Of a DNA stretch of 64,000 bases, positions 18,917 through 28,658 are shown in pieces. Every line of letters begins with the position of its first letter. Within the stretch, counting starts at the first letter, position 1. A program made the translations under genes and the position numbers. Source of the stretch: Bacteroidaceae bacterium HV4-6-C5C (GTDB lineage Bacteria > Bacteroidota > Bacteroidia > Bacteroidales > Bacteroidaceae); assembly GCA_007896885.1 (NCBI GenBank), contig VOIU01000001.1, positions 124,001-188,000 of the forward strand, in the 5' to 3' direction. Under the pieces are notes generated by a model that had not been told where the DNA came from, did not search any database, and saw nothing but the letters and a program-made list of their open reading frames with translations.

Positions 18917-21208
18917 ATGACAAAAATAACCAAAGAAGCTGCCTTACTTTATCATTCGCAAGGCAAGCCGGGAAAAATTGAAGTTGTTCCCACAAAACCT
19001 CACAGTACACAAACCGACCTTTCTCTTGCTTACTCACCCGGTGTCGCCGAGCCTTGTCTTGAAATAGAAAAAAATCCACAAGATGCTTACAAGTACACAG
19101 CCAAAGGGAATTTAGTCGCAGTAATATCCAACGGAACCGCCGTGCTTGGTTTAGGGGACATCGGTGCATTGAGCGGAAAACCCGTAATGGAAGGAAAAGG
19201 ATTGTTATTTAAAATATATGCGGGTATTGACGTTTTCGACATTGAAGTCAATGAAAAAGATCCGAAAAAGTTTATCGAAACAGTAAAGGCCATTGCCCCT
19301 ACTTTTGGAGGTATCAACCTTGAAGATATCAAGGCGCCCGAATGCTTTGAAATAGAAACCCGCCTTAAAGAAGAGTTGGATATCCCTGTAATGCACGATG
19401 ACCAACATGGGACTGCAATTATATCATCTGCAGGACTATTAAACGCTTTGGAAGTTGCAGGAAAAAAGATCGAAGATGTAAAGATCGTAGTCAACGGTGC
19501 TGGAGCATCTGCAATATCATGTACCAAATTATATGTATCACTCGGCGCGCGCTTGGAAAACATCGTCATGCTTGACAGTAAAGGAGTGATCAGCCAAAAC
19601 CGTACTGATTTGAACGAACAAAAGCGCTACTTTGCAACGAACCGCACAGACATCCATACTTTGGCTGAAGCAATAAAAGGAGCCGATGTATTCTTGGGTT
19701 TATCAAAAGGAAACGTATTATCACAAGATATGGTACGTAGCATGGCCGACATGCCTATTGTATTTGCCTTGGCAAATCCTACTCCGGAGATTTCATACGA
19801 AGATGCAACTTCTGCACGCCCAGACCTGTTGATGGCTACGGGACGCTCGGATTATCCTAACCAGATCAACAATGTTATCGGCTTCCCTTATATCTTCCGC
19901 GGAGCTCTCGATACTCAGTCTAAGGCCATAAACGAAGAAATGAAAATAGCTGCTGTACGGGCTATCGCTAGTCTAGCCAAGCAACCCGTGCCTGATGTAG
20001 TGAATGAAGCCTATCATGTGAATAACTTCACTTTTGGTCCGGAATATTTTATTCCCAAACCTGTAGATCCACGTCTGATCACAGAAGTATCTGCTGCCGT
20101 AGCACGTGCAGCAATGGAGAGTGGCGTTGCTCGCAAACAAATAGAAGATTGGGATGCTTATAAACTCCAACTTCGCGAATTAATGGGTTATGAGAGCAAG
20201 CTGACCCGCCAACTTTTTGATACGGCACGGAGAAATCCTCAAAGAGTTGTTTTTGCAGAAGGCACTCACCCCAATATGCTAAAGGCAGCTGCCGAAGCAA
20301 AAGCCGAAGGTATTTGTTACCCTGTATTATTGGGCAACAAAGAAGATATTAGAAAAGTGGCCAAAGAGCTCGATATCAATCTCGATGGAATTGAGATCGT
20401 GAATCTTCGCCATCCCGACGAAGCCGGCAAACGCGAGCGTTATGCCCGTCTTCTCACCGAGAAGAGATCTCGCGAAGGAGTCACTTATGAGGAAGCCAGC
20501 GACAAGATGTTTGAGCACAACTATTTTGGTATGATGATGGTGGAAACAGGTGATGCGGATGCTTTCATTACAGGACTTTATACAAAGTACAGCAATACAA
20601 TCAAGGTAGCAAAAGAAGTTATCGGTATACAGCCTGAGTACAAACATTTCGGTACGATGCATATATTAAACTCGAAAAAGGGAACTTTCTTCCTTGCTGA
20701 TACATTGATCAATCGTCACCCTAATACAGATACATTGATAGATGTAGCCCGGATGACTGCAAATACCGTGAGATTCTTCAACCACACTCCGGTCATGGCT
20801 ATGGTAAGCTATTCCAATTTCGGTTCTGATACGGATGGCAGTCCCGCTAAAGTACACGAAGCAGTAAGATATATGCAGGAGAGTTACCCGGAATTGGCTA
20901 TCGACGGAGAAATGCAGGTGAATTTTGCAATGAATAAAGATATACGTGATGCTAAATATCCATTTACCAGATTAAAGGATATGGATGTGAACACACTTAT
21001 TTTCCCTAACTTGAGTTCTGCCAACTCGGCATACAAGTTGTTGCAGGCAATGAATACTGATGCAGAATTGATAGGTCCTATCCAAATGGGACTTAACAAG
21101 CCAATTCATTTTACAGACTTCGAAAGTCCGGTACGTGACATCGTTAATATTACAGCTGTTGCTGTAATTGATGCCATTGTCGACAAGAAGAAAGCCGGTA
21201 AGGAGTAA
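18917..21208 (+). CDS. maeB: NADP-dependent malic enzyme with phosphotransacetylase-like C-terminal domain
   Basis: The 763-residue protein has two parts. Residues about 1-430 are a malic enzyme: LAYSPGVAEPCLEI, the metal-site MHDDQHGTAI, and the NAD(P)-binding VVNGAGASAIS. Residues about 435-763 match phosphate acetyltransferase (RVVFAEGTHPNMLKAA, DTDGSPAKVHEAV, MNTDAELIGPIQMGL). This fused form is the MaeB type, which oxidatively decarboxylates malate to pyruvate. The C-terminal domain is thought to be regulatory, sensing acetyl-CoA, rather than catalytic. A terminator follows, so it is monocistronic. The gdhA gene comes next. Confidence 0.95.
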   Translation: MTKITKEAALLYHSQGKPGKIEVVPTKPHSTQTDLSLAYSPGVAEPCLEIEKNPQDAYKYTAKGNLVAVISNGTAVLGLGDIGALSGKPVMEGKGLLFKIYAGIDVFDIEVNEKDPKKFIETVKAIAPTFGGINLEDIKAPECFEIETRLKEELDIPVMHDDQHGTAIISSAGLLNALEVAGKKIEDVKIVVNGAGASAISCTKLYVSLGARLENIVMLDSKGVISQNRTDLNEQKRYFATNRTDIHTLAEAIKGADVFLGLSKGNVLSQDMVRSMADMPIVFALANPTPEISYEDATSARPDLLMATGRSDYPNQINNVIGFPYIFRGALDTQSKAINEEMKIAAVRAIASLAKQPVPDVVNEAYHVNNFTFGPEYFIPKPVDPRLITEVSAAVARAAMESGVARKQIEDWDAYKLQLRELMGYESKLTRQLFDTARRNPQRVVFAEGTHPNMLKAAAEAKAEGICYPVLLGNKEDIRKVAKELDINLDGIEIVNLRHPDEAGKRERYARLLTEKRSREGVTYEEASDKMFEHNYFGMMMVETGDADAFITGLYTKYSNTIKVAKEVIGIQPEYKHFGTMHILNSKKGTFFLADTLINRHPNTDTLIDVARMTANTVRFFNHTPVMAMVSYSNFGSDTDGSPAKVHEAVRYMQESYPELAIDGEMQVNFAMNKDIRDAKYPFTRLKDMDVNTLIFPNLSSANSAYKLLQAMNTDAELIGPIQMGLNKPIHFTDFESPVRDIVNITAVAVIDAIVDKKKAGKE

Positions 21209-21232
21209 TTACAAGACTCCCTAAACATTTAT

Positions 21233-21270
21233 AAAAAGCATAGTACTGATTTTCAGTATTATGCTTTTTT
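21233..21270 (+). terminator. Intrinsic terminator of maeB
   Basis: A hairpin with arms AAAAAGCATAGTACTGA / TCAGTATTATGCTTTTT (one G-T pair) and a 3-nt loop, ending in a run of T. Confidence 0.85.
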
Positions 21271-21443
21271 ATTACCACCAATGCAGATTATTTCTATAAT
21301 AACAGATTTTGCTTATTCTATCAAGCAGCCACTCCTTGGTTTAATAATTGAAGAAAAACAGCATAAATAATATCTTTTTATTCGTTTTAAAGTCACAAAT
21401 CAAATATATTGCAATTTACAGGCCTGTTTATTTTATAATCCGC

Positions 21444-21473
21444 TTGTTTTTACAGATTTTATACTTACTTTTG
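21444..21473 (+). promoter_or_regulatory. Promoter of the first glutamate dehydrogenase gene
   Basis: TTG at 21444-21446 and TACTTTTG at 21466-21473 with 19-bp spacing. It leaves a leader of about 90 nt and shows that the frame open upstream of 21570 is not translated. Confidence 0.75.
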
Positions 21474-21569
21474 CAATGCAACAAAAGAAACAATAGAAAA
21501 CAAACCAACACAGACTTGTACAAGTTTTTTTATTTAACATTTACAACAACCAATAAAAGAGATAGATTT

Positions 21570-22904
21570 ATGAATGCAGTTAAAGTTTTGGAAGACCTGA
21601 AACGAAGGTTTCCCAACGAGTTTGAGTACCATCAAGCCGTAGAAGAGGTGCTTTCCACTATTGAAGAAGAGTATAACAAACATCCTGAATTCGACAAAGC
21701 AAACCTAATTGAGCGTCTTTGTATTCCCGATCGGGTTTTTCAATTTAGAGTCACATGGATGGATGATAGGGGAAATATCCGTACCAATATGGGTTATCGC
21801 GTTCAACACAATAATGCCATTGGCCCGTATAAAGGTGGTATTCGCTTTCACTCTTCCGTTAATCTTTCCATTTTAAAATTTCTTGCATTCGAACAGACTT
21901 TCAAGAATTCACTCACAACCCTACCGATGGGTGGAGGTAAGGGTGGATCTGATTTCTCTCCCCGCGGTAAGTCGAATGCAGAAGTCATGCGTTTCGTTCA
22001 GGCATTTATGCTCGAACTATGGAGACACATAGGCCCGGAGACGGACGTACCAGCCGGTGACATTGGCGTAGGTGGTCGTGAAGTCGGTTATATGTTTGGC
22101 ATGTACAAGAAGCTCACTCGTGAATTCACAGGCACTCTGACCGGTAAAGGACAGGAGTTCGGAGGCTCATTGATTCGCCCTGAAGCAACAGGATATGGCA
22201 ACATTTACTTCCTGATGGAGATGCTGAAGAATAAAGGGACCGACTTAAAAGATAAAGTCTGCCTGGTTTCAGGTTCAGGAAATGTGGCACAATACACAGC
22301 TGAAAAGGTTTTGGAGCTTGGTGGAAAAGTAGTAACGATGTCCGATTCAGACGGTTATATTTACGATCCTGCCGGCATAGACCGTGAGAAGCTGAACTAC
22401 ATCATGGAACTGAAAAATCTCTATCGCGGACGTATTCGTGAATATGCAGAAAAATACGGTTGCAAATATGTTGAAGGAGCTCGTCCATGGAGTGAAAAAG
22501 GTGACATTGCATTGCCATCAGCCACTCAAAACGAAATAAACGGAGAAGATGCCGAAAAGTTAATTGCAAATGGAGTTATTGCCGTTTCCGAAGGTGCTAA
22601 CATGCCATCCACTCCCGAAGCAATCCGTGTATTCCAAGACGCAAAAATCCTTTATGCTCCGGGTAAAGCGGCCAACGCAGGAGGTGTATCGGTATCCGGT
22701 CTGGAAATGACACAGAATTCCATCAAACTGAGCTGGAGCTCGGAAGAAGTCGATGAGAAACTGAAGAGTATCATGAAGAATATTCATGAATCATGCGTGA
22801 AATATGGTACCGAGGATGATGGGTATGTAAATTATGTGAAAGGAGCAAACGTAGCCGGATTTATGAAAGTAGCAAAAGCCATGATGGCTCAAGGTATTTT
22901 ATAA
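21570..22904 (+). CDS. gdhA: NADP-type glutamate dehydrogenase, copy 1
   Basis: The 444-residue hexameric-type enzyme has the catalytic lysine motif LPMGGGKGGSDF, the substrate loop GYRVQHNNAIGPYKGGIRFH, AGDIGVGGREVGYMFG and the Rossmann motif VSGSGNVAQYTAEK. It aminates 2-oxoglutarate and is a main ammonium-assimilation route. The frame is open back to 21348, but ATG 21570 matches the start of copy 2 and lies behind the mapped promoter. A weak hairpin terminator follows at 22977-23004. A second, homologous gene lies at 37414-38751 on the other strand. Confidence 0.95.
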   Translation: MNAVKVLEDLKRRFPNEFEYHQAVEEVLSTIEEEYNKHPEFDKANLIERLCIPDRVFQFRVTWMDDRGNIRTNMGYRVQHNNAIGPYKGGIRFHSSVNLSILKFLAFEQTFKNSLTTLPMGGGKGGSDFSPRGKSNAEVMRFVQAFMLELWRHIGPETDVPAGDIGVGGREVGYMFGMYKKLTREFTGTLTGKGQEFGGSLIRPEATGYGNIYFLMEMLKNKGTDLKDKVCLVSGSGNVAQYTAEKVLELGGKVVTMSDSDGYIYDPAGIDREKLNYIMELKNLYRGRIREYAEKYGCKYVEGARPWSEKGDIALPSATQNEINGEDAEKLIANGVIAVSEGANMPSTPEAIRVFQDAKILYAPGKAANAGGVSVSGLEMTQNSIKLSWSSEEVDEKLKSIMKNIHESCVKYGTEDDGYVNYVKGANVAGFMKVAKAMMAQGIL

Positions 22905-22976
22905 ATCGGCCGGATTAAAAAAAATAAGATTCATAATAATACTGATGTCTGCTCATGACATTGGAAAACACAGAAG

Positions 22977-23004
22977 AGGAGGGCATTATCACAAAGGCTC
23001 TCCT
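22977..23004 (+). terminator. Probable terminator of gdhA copy 1
   Basis: AGGAGGGC at 22977-22984 pairs with GCTCTCCT at 22997-23004 (one G-T pair), followed by ATTTCTATG. The T-tract is weak. Confidence 0.45.
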
Positions 23005-23224
23005 ATTTCTATGATTATCATTGGCTTTTACTTGTTTATAAAGTATACACAGCTCATCTCTACAGCCAACTTATAACGTTCGTTTCTTTATCAATACGGT
23101 AAAAGAGTCTTTTTGTGAGAATCAATTGAACAGATGGCAAGATACAAGTATATATTGACAAAAAATCACCGCTTGAAAATCACTTTCCGAAACGATTTAA
23201 TATCGGTTTTTATCTCAACTCAGA

Positions 23225-23290
23225 TCAGTCGTATACTCATCCCGGATGAGTCGTATACTTAAGCCTATTCAGTCGTAGACTTATCATAAG
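23225..23290. repeat. 22-bp-phased direct-repeat array A (three units)
   Basis: Units begin at 23225, 23247 and 23269, exactly 22 bp apart, sharing a core T(C/G)AGTCGTA(T/G)ACT(T/C). Between units one and two sits a palindrome with arms ACTCATCC (23235-23242) and GGATGAGT (23244-23251). The array lies between two convergent gene ends, so it is not an ordinary promoter operator. No function is assigned. Confidence 0.75.
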
Positions 23291-23490
23291 AGCCTTTAGG
23301 GAACATGCTAGACAGAGATAAAAGAGAGAAAGAAAGACTTGCGCATAGCCGTCCTCACCACATGAATAAAACACACAAACAATAAGTTCAAAAGATATTT
23401 TACAAGACAACAAGCAACAAGTCAGCGTGGAACTTGGCAGCAAATCTTCACAAAAAAGATATAGAGAGTACAGAGAACATTGGGTTATTC

Positions 23491-24057
23491 TTACAGCAGA
23501 TTATCTAAGAGATACTTATACACAGCGGGATGCAGAAAGTAACGAATATCTATCTTCTCTTGCAAAGCCCGACGAATGAAGCTCGAACTAATTTCAAAAA
23601 CAGGAGAAGATAGCAGCCTCACATTAGAAGGGATGCCATCCACCGGTACAGGATAACCCGGACGTGGATAAACTAATATTTTATTCTCACTTAAAATTCT
23701 CTCCGCGTCTTTCCAACGCTTAAAATTAATCCAATTGTCTGCTCCGATAATCAGAAAAAATTCATGCATCGGATAGAAATCCTTGAGTCTATCCAATGTA
23801 TTTACAGTGTATGACGGTCGGGGTAATTGGAATTCAAAGTCAGAAGCTACAAAACGGGAGTATCCATCAATAGCCAGACGAACCAATTTTAATCTCAATT
23901 CATCATCCATCAACCCATCCTCATTCTTCAAAGGATTATGAGGAGTAACCATAAACCAAACCTGGTCTATCTCCTCATATTCACAGATATAGTTGGCCAA
24001 AGCTAAATGACCGATATGTATAGGGTTGAATGAGCCACAGAATACACCTATCTTCAT
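23491..24057 (-). CDS. nadD: Nicotinate-nucleotide adenylyltransferase
   Basis: The 188-residue nucleotidyltransferase has the [15 protein letters not shown] motif (HxGH), an [10 protein letters not shown] motif near the end, and [18 protein letters not shown] typical of NadD. It adenylates nicotinate mononucleotide in NAD synthesis. Its ATG overlaps the stop of the upstream 66-residue membrane gene by 4 bp, making it the last gene of the yicC-gmk-nadD row on the minus strand. Confidence 0.95.
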   Translation of the reverse strand: MKIGVFCGSFNPIHIGHLALANYICEYEEIDQVWFMVTPHNPLKNEDGLMDDELRLKLVRLAIDGYSRFVASDFEFQLPRPSYTVNTLDRLKDFYPMHEFFLIIGADNWINFKRWKDAERILSENKILVYPRPGYPVPVDGIPSNVRLLSSPVFEISSSFIRRALQEKIDIRYFLHPAVYKYLLDNLL

Positions 24058-24254
24058 ATCTTTCCTTTCAGTCTTCTCCAGCAGCCAAAACTATTAAAAG
24101 CGGTAATAACCATAACTCCAAGCATCGCTAAAGCCGGGATATATTCACGATGAGAAACATCCAATATTCCCACAATTAGCGCAGCAATGAATGCGACAAT
24201 ATTTATGATTAACAATGACTTATCAGTTCTACGAGAATGTGCAGGCGTTTTCAT
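24054..24254 (-). CDS. Small two-helix membrane protein of unknown function
   Basis: 66 residues: a charged N-terminus ([13 protein letters not shown]), a membrane segment at about 14-31 ([18 protein letters not shown]), a short loop, a second segment at about 37-55 and a basic tail (CWRRLKGKI). The gene lies between gmk and nadD and overlaps nadD by 4 bp (ATGA), which argues for a real, translated gene. No known domain is recognised. Confidence 0.7.
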   Translation of the reverse strand: MKTPAHSRRTDKSLLIINIVAFIAALIVGILDVSHREYIPALAMLGVMVITAFNSFGCWRRLKGKI

Positions 24255-24322
24255 TTGAGTTATTATTAATTATGATAACTTAAAGACATTATAACAAACA
24301 AACAGTACGAGCAGACAAAGCA

Positions 24323-24895
24323 TCAACAGCCCAGAAAATCTTTTATCGCTTTCAGCGCCTTGCTCTTAGCCTGTTCCAAGTCGTCGTTCACTATGACAAC
24401 ATCAAATTTGGGTGCAAAACCCAACTCATATTCTGCTTTTTGAACTCGGGCTTCAATTACATCAGGAGTATCAGTGCCGCGATTGACCAAACGTCGCCGT
24501 AGCTCTTCAATTGAAGGAGGTTGTATAAACAGAGACAACGCAGCATCTCCATAATTCTTTTTAATATTACAACCGCCGACAACATCCACGTCAAATACAA
24601 CGTTTTGTCCCGCAGAAAGTTGATTATCCACCTGTGATTTTAGTGTGCCGTAATACCGGCCGGCATAAACTTCTTCGTACTCTAAAAATTCACCTCCCGC
24701 TATCTTGTTACGAAACTCTTCGGGAGTCAGAAAGAAATATTCCACACCATTTTTTTCTTCTCCCCGGGGAGGGCGACTTGTGGCCGAAATAGAAAAAGAG
24801 AGATTTAACCCCTGCTGCAAAAGGTAATTGATTATTGTGGATTTACCAGAGCCTGAAGGAGCTGAAAATATTATAAGTTTACCTCTATTGGGCAT
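24323..24895 (-). CDS. gmk: Guanylate kinase
   Basis: The 190-residue enzyme has the P-loop FSAPSGSGKSTI (about 9-20), the GMP-binding SATSRPPRGEEKNGVEYFF and the conserved NGVEYFFLTPEEF and RIxxA-like VQKAEYEL helix. It phosphorylates GMP to GDP. It follows yicC on the minus strand after about 100 bp, a pairing conserved in many bacteria. Confidence 0.97.
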   Translation of the reverse strand: MPNRGKLIIFSAPSGSGKSTIINYLLQQGLNLSFSISATSRPPRGEEKNGVEYFFLTPEEFRNKIAGGEFLEYEEVYAGRYYGTLKSQVDNQLSAGQNVVFDVDVVGGCNIKKNYGDAALSLFIQPPSIEELRRRLVNRGTDTPDVIEARVQKAEYELGFAPKFDVVIVNDDLEQAKSKALKAIKDFLGC

Positions 24896-24995
24896 ATATC
24901 ATCATTTTATTTAGTCAATAAAAGCCTGAAAAACAGACATGGAGAGTCAGATAAGAAAGGAACCATAATGCTAATACAAGCATTGGAGAATCTCA

Positions 24996-25874
24996 TCACA
25001 TTACATTAAGCACTTGTTCCTTTATCTGTTCCAATTCATCTTTCATCTGGACCACAATTTTCTGCATTTCAGCATGATTGGATTTGCTACCCAGAGTATT
25101 GATTTCACGCCCCATCTCTTGAGCAATAAAGCCTAGTTTCTTGCCTTGTCCGTTACCAGCTTCCAAAGTTGATATGAAATATTTCAGATGATTACTCAAA
25201 CGTTGCTTTTCTTCATTGATATCAAGCTTTTCAATATAGTAAATGAGTTCCTGTTCCAAACGAGTCTTATCATAATCTACGCTCAAGGTTTTTTCCAAAG
25301 CATCGGTAATACGTGCCTTTATCTTCTCCACACGTTCTTTTTCATACTTATCAACGGTAGCTAAGAGTTGGGTTATATTAGCAATCTTCTCACGGAATTT
25401 GTTTTCTAGCGCTTCTCCCTCTTGTTTACGGAAATCAACCAAATGACTTATTGCATCAAAGATGGCAGTACGAACAGCTTCCCACTCCTGATCATCCAAT
25501 TCTATAGTTTCGGTCTTTGACATTACATCGGGAAGGCGCAGCAAAGTAGCAAACCAATCCTCCGGTTCAGGAATGCCTAAAGTATCAGAAATATCTTTGA
25601 TTCGTTTATAATAAGCAGAAACAACATCCGTGTTTATAGGGCTAGCTAGTTGATCGGTGTCTTTCTTCTCTATCCACAAATTAAAATCAACTTTTCCACG
25701 CTCCAGGATTTTAGCGATCTCGCTACGTATTTCAATCTCTTTTTCACGATAAGCAGGTGCTATTCTTGTCGACAAGTCCAACGCTTTACTATTAAGAGAT
25801 TTAATCTCTACATTTATCTTCTTATCGGGTAGTTCGGCAGTAACCTTACCATAGCCCGTCATAGATTGTATCAT
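24996..25874 (-). CDS. yicC: YicC-family endoribonuclease
   Basis: About 292 residues with the characteristic start MIQSMTGYGK and the C-terminal NEEKQRLSNHLKYFISTLEAGNGQGKKLGFIAQEMGREINTLGSKS. YicC proteins are RNases that affect small RNA stability in E. coli; the role in Bacteroides is not established. ATG at 25874 is preferred over 25895, because the conserved N-terminus starts there and the minus-strand -7 element lies at 25893-25900. Confidence 0.93.
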   Translation of the reverse strand: MIQSMTGYGKVTAELPDKKINVEIKSLNSKALDLSTRIAPAYREKEIEIRSEIAKILERGKVDFNLWIEKKDTDQLASPINTDVVSAYYKRIKDISDTLGIPEPEDWFATLLRLPDVMSKTETIELDDQEWEAVRTAIFDAISHLVDFRKQEGEALENKFREKIANITQLLATVDKYEKERVEKIKARITDALEKTLSVDYDKTRLEQELIYYIEKLDINEEKQRLSNHLKYFISTLEAGNGQGKKLGFIAQEMGREINTLGSKSNHAEMQKIVVQMKDELEQIKEQVLNVM

Positions 25875-25892
25875 AAGATTGTTAGTTTTGTG

Positions 25893-25900
25893 CAAAATTA
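25893..25900 (-). promoter_or_regulatory. -7 promoter element of the yicC row
   Basis: Minus-strand TAATTTTG matches TAnnTTTG. It gives a very short leader to ATG 25874 and rules out the upstream start. Confidence 0.5.
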
Positions 25901-25932
25901 CATGAATATTTTAATTAGTGAAAATAATCCCG

Positions 25933-25940
25933 TAAATTTG
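25933..25940 (+). promoter_or_regulatory. -7 promoter element of tsaB
   Basis: TAAATTTG matches TAnnTTTG, 22 bp before the ATG at 25963. It is divergent from the yicC promoter, only 32 bp away. Confidence 0.5.
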
Positions 25941-25962
25941 CCTCAACAAATGGAATGAGATT

Positions 25963-26655
25963 ATGTCATGTATCTTAAATATTGAAACTTCTACATCAGC
26001 ATGTTCTGTTGCCCTAAGCCAAGACGGGCAAAATATTTTCACAAAAGAAGATTTAAAAGGTCCTTCACATGCCACTGCATTGGGTGTATTCGTCGACGAA
26101 GCATTATCATTTGCCGATAATCACGCCATCCCATTGGATGCTGTTGCTGTTAGTTGTGGTCCAGGTTCATATACAGGTCTGAGAATTGGCGTATCCATGG
26201 CTAAAGGGGTATGTTATGGACGTAATTTACCCTTAATAGGTATCCCTACTTTGAAAGCATTGTGTGTGCCTGTATTGCTATATCATGATGAATTACCGGA
26301 AAACGCCTTGCTTTGCCCTATGATTGATGCCCGCCGTATGGAAGTATATGCCGCCGTTTACGACCGTTCACTGAAGCCGATATGCGATATAGCAGCCAAT
26401 ATCATAGATGAAAATTCTTATAAAGAGATACTTGATGTGCATCCGATTTATTTTTTTGGAGACGGAGCAGATAAGTGTAAAGATAAGATAAAGCATACAA
26501 ATGCACATTTCATTGATGATGTGCAACCGTTGGCTAAAATGATGTTTCCACTTGCGGAAAAGGCTATGGCCGAAGAGAACTTTGAAGATGTTGCTTATTT
26601 TGAGCCTTTTTATTTGAAAGAATTTGTAGCATCCAAACCTAAAAAATTGCTCTAA
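25963..26655 (+). CDS. tsaB: tRNA t6A biosynthesis protein TsaB
   Basis: The 230-residue ASKHA-fold protein has the start ILNIETSTSACSVAL, the VDEALSFADN region and the signature VAVSCGPGSYTGLRIGVSMAKG. TsaB is the non-catalytic partner of TsaD in making threonylcarbamoyl-adenosine at tRNA position 37. It is divergent from yicC. Confidence 0.95.
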   Translation: MSCILNIETSTSACSVALSQDGQNIFTKEDLKGPSHATALGVFVDEALSFADNHAIPLDAVAVSCGPGSYTGLRIGVSMAKGVCYGRNLPLIGIPTLKALCVPVLLYHDELPENALLCPMIDARRMEVYAAVYDRSLKPICDIAANIIDENSYKEILDVHPIYFFGDGADKCKDKIKHTNAHFIDDVQPLAKMMFPLAEKAMAEENFEDVAYFEPFYLKEFVASKPKKLL

Positions 26656-26720
26656 TCTGGTTTTTATTATCATTAATCCGAAAGAGCTACCCATTAATTT
26701 CTTTATAAAATCAATTGCAA

Positions 26721-27350
26721 ATGAGAATGCAGTATAATACCCAACAAAAGAGAATGCCATTGCCTGAATACGGACGTAGTATACAGAATATGGTGGACCA
26801 TGCTTTAACCATAGAAGACCGTGCCGCCCGCCAACGATGTGCAAGTACGATCATCAACATCATGGGAAACATGTTCCCTCACTTGCGCGATGTACCCGAC
26901 TTTAAACATAAGCTTTGGGATCATCTGGCCATTATGTCCGATTTTGAATTGGATATCGACTATCCTTATGAAGTTATCCGCAAAGATAATCTCAATACCA
27001 GACCTGAACCTATCGCATACCCCAATACGAATATACGCTACCGTCATTACGGACGCACGTTGGAAATCCTCATACAGAAAGCCAGTGAGTATCCTGAGGG
27101 TAACGAAAAGAATAATCTTATCGCTCTTATCTGTAACCACATGAAGAAAGACTTCATGACATGGAATAAAGATACGGTGGATGATCGGAAGATTGCCGAA
27201 GATTTGGCGGATTATTCCAATGGCAAGCTACAAATGACAGATACGATTGTACGCCTGATGGCCGAACGTATTGATCTTAATTACCGCCCGAAGGCGAATA
27301 ACCAAAACAACCGGAACAACCGGAATAACTCGAACAAGCGAAAATACTAA
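26721..27350 (+). CDS. DUF4290 domain protein
   Basis: About 209 residues starting MRMQYNTQQKRMPLPEYGRSIQNMVD, the hallmark opening of the DUF4290 family found in Bacteroidota. The body is mainly helical with no membrane segment, and the last 20 residues are an Asn/Arg-rich tail. Function is unknown. It stands 3 bp before murA, so a link to envelope biogenesis is possible. ATG 26721 is chosen over a TTG at 26715; 26727 is also possible. Confidence 0.85.
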   Translation: MRMQYNTQQKRMPLPEYGRSIQNMVDHALTIEDRAARQRCASTIINIMGNMFPHLRDVPDFKHKLWDHLAIMSDFELDIDYPYEVIRKDNLNTRPEPIAYPNTNIRYRHYGRTLEILIQKASEYPEGNEKNNLIALICNHMKKDFMTWNKDTVDDRKIAEDLADYSNGKLQMTDTIVRLMAERIDLNYRPKANNQNNRNNRNNSNKRKY

Positions 27351-27353
27351 TTT

Positions 27354-28658
27354 ATGGCATCGTTTGTTATTGAAGGAGGGCATAAGCTTTCAGGAGATAT
27401 TCACCCGCAAGGTGCCAAGAATGAGGTACTTCAAATTATATGTGCCACCTTGCTTACATCTGAAGAGGTTATTGTGCATAACATACCCGACATATTGGAT
27501 GTAAACAACCTCATACAATTGATGAGGGATATGGGAGTCACTGTTTCGTCAAATAAAAAAGGAAGTTTCAGCTTTAAAGCGGAAAATATCAATAAAGATT
27601 ATCTTGAGAGTGATACTTTCTTAAGAAAATGCTCAAATCTTCGAGGGTCAGTAATGCTTATCGGGCCTCTTCTTGCGAGATTTGGGAAAGCTGTTATTTC
27701 AAAACCCGGAGGGGATAAGATTGGGCGTAGAAGACTGGATACCCATTTTATTGGAATCAGGAATTTAGGAGCTAAATTCAACTATAATGCCAAACTTGAG
27801 GCTTATGAAGTCTCTGCCGAACAGCTGAGGGGCACATATATGCTACTTGACGAAGCTTCCGTCACAGGTACGGCAAATATCATCATGACCGCTGTGCTGG
27901 CCAAGGGAGTGACCACAATATACAATGCCGCGTGCGAGCCTTATCTTCAGCAGTTATGCAGAATGCTGAACCGGATGGGAGCCAAAATACAAGGTATAGC
28001 ATCGAATTTACTAACCATCGAAGGAGTTGATTCACTACAAGGGACTGAACATACCATTCTACCGGATATGATTGAAGTTGGAAGTTTCATTGGTATGGCA
28101 GCTATGACCCGGAGTGATCTGACTATAAAAAATGTATCCTACAATAATTTGGGGATAATCCCCGAAAGCTTCCGTCGCTTAGGTATACATTTGGAGCAAT
28201 TGGGAGATGATATTCATATCCCGTCACAAGATACTTTTCAGATTGAATCGTTTATAGATGGATCTATTATGACCATTGCCGATGCACCATGGCCGGGCCT
28301 TACACCGGACCTACTAAGTATTTTGCTTGTTGTGGCAACTCAGGCAAAAGGTAGCGTACTCATCCATCAAAAAATGTTCGAAAGTAGATTGTTCTTTGTG
28401 GATAAGCTTATAGATATGGGAGCTCAAATCATACTATGCGATCCTCACCGCGCTGTGGTAATCGGGCATAATCATTCTATACAGCTAAGAGCAGGAAATA
28501 TGACATCCCCTGACATCAGAGCGGGGATAGCACTTCTCATCGCAGCAATGAGTGCGGAAGGAACCAGCCAAATTCATAACATAGAGCAGATAGACCGTGG
28601 ATACCAAAATATAGAAGGACGGTTAAATGCTATTGGAGCAAGAATCACACGCTTATGA
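27354..28658 (+). CDS. murA: UDP-N-acetylglucosamine 1-carboxyvinyltransferase, Asp-type active site
   Basis: The 434-residue EPT-fold enzyme catalyses the first committed step of peptidoglycan synthesis (enolpyruvyl transfer to UDP-GlcNAc). KNEVLQ near residue 23 holds the catalytic Lys-Asn pair. The active-site loop reads [14 protein letters not shown]: Asp121 stands where E. coli has Cys115, the residue alkylated by fosfomycin. Asp at this site is known from naturally fosfomycin-insensitive MurA proteins (for example mycobacteria). The gene follows DUF4290 after 3 bp and overlaps the rimM start by 4 bp. Confidence 0.96.
   Translation: MASFVIEGGHKLSGDIHPQGAKNEVLQIICATLLTSEEVIVHNIPDILDVNNLIQLMRDMGVTVSSNKKGSFSFKAENINKDYLESDTFLRKCSNLRGSVMLIGPLLARFGKAVISKPGGDKIGRRRLDTHFIGIRNLGAKFNYNAKLEAYEVSAEQLRGTYMLLDEASVTGTANIIMTAVLAKGVTTIYNAACEPYLQQLCRMLNRMGAKIQGIASNLLTIEGVDSLQGTEHTILPDMIEVGSFIGMAAMTRSDLTIKNVSYNNLGIIPESFRRLGIHLEQLGDDIHIPSQDTFQIESFIDGSIMTIADAPWPGLTPDLLSILLVVATQAKGSVLIHQKMFESRLFFVDKLIDMGAQIILCDPHRAVVIGHNHSIQLRAGNMTSPDIRAGIALLIAAMSAEGTSQIHNIEQIDRGYQNIEGRLNAIGARITRL

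Larger units (their letters stand above)
22905..23490. other. Non-coding gap between convergent gdhA and nadD
   Basis: This 586-bp stretch separates two gene ends. It holds the gdhA terminator-like hairpin (22977-23004), a three-unit 22-bp direct-repeat array (23225-23290) and an otherwise AT-rich remainder. A 68-codon antisense frame at 23237-23443 has no family features and starts inside the repeats, so it is not called. Confidence 0.6.

Noticed and set aside
21348-21569. N-terminal extension of glutamate dehydrogenase copy 1
   Set aside because: A -33/-7 promoter lies inside it (21444-21473), and copy 2 starts at the equivalent of ATG 21570.
23225-23290. Repeat array as a small CRISPR
   Set aside because: The 22-bp period leaves only 8-base fillers, repeats are inexact and no cas gene is present.
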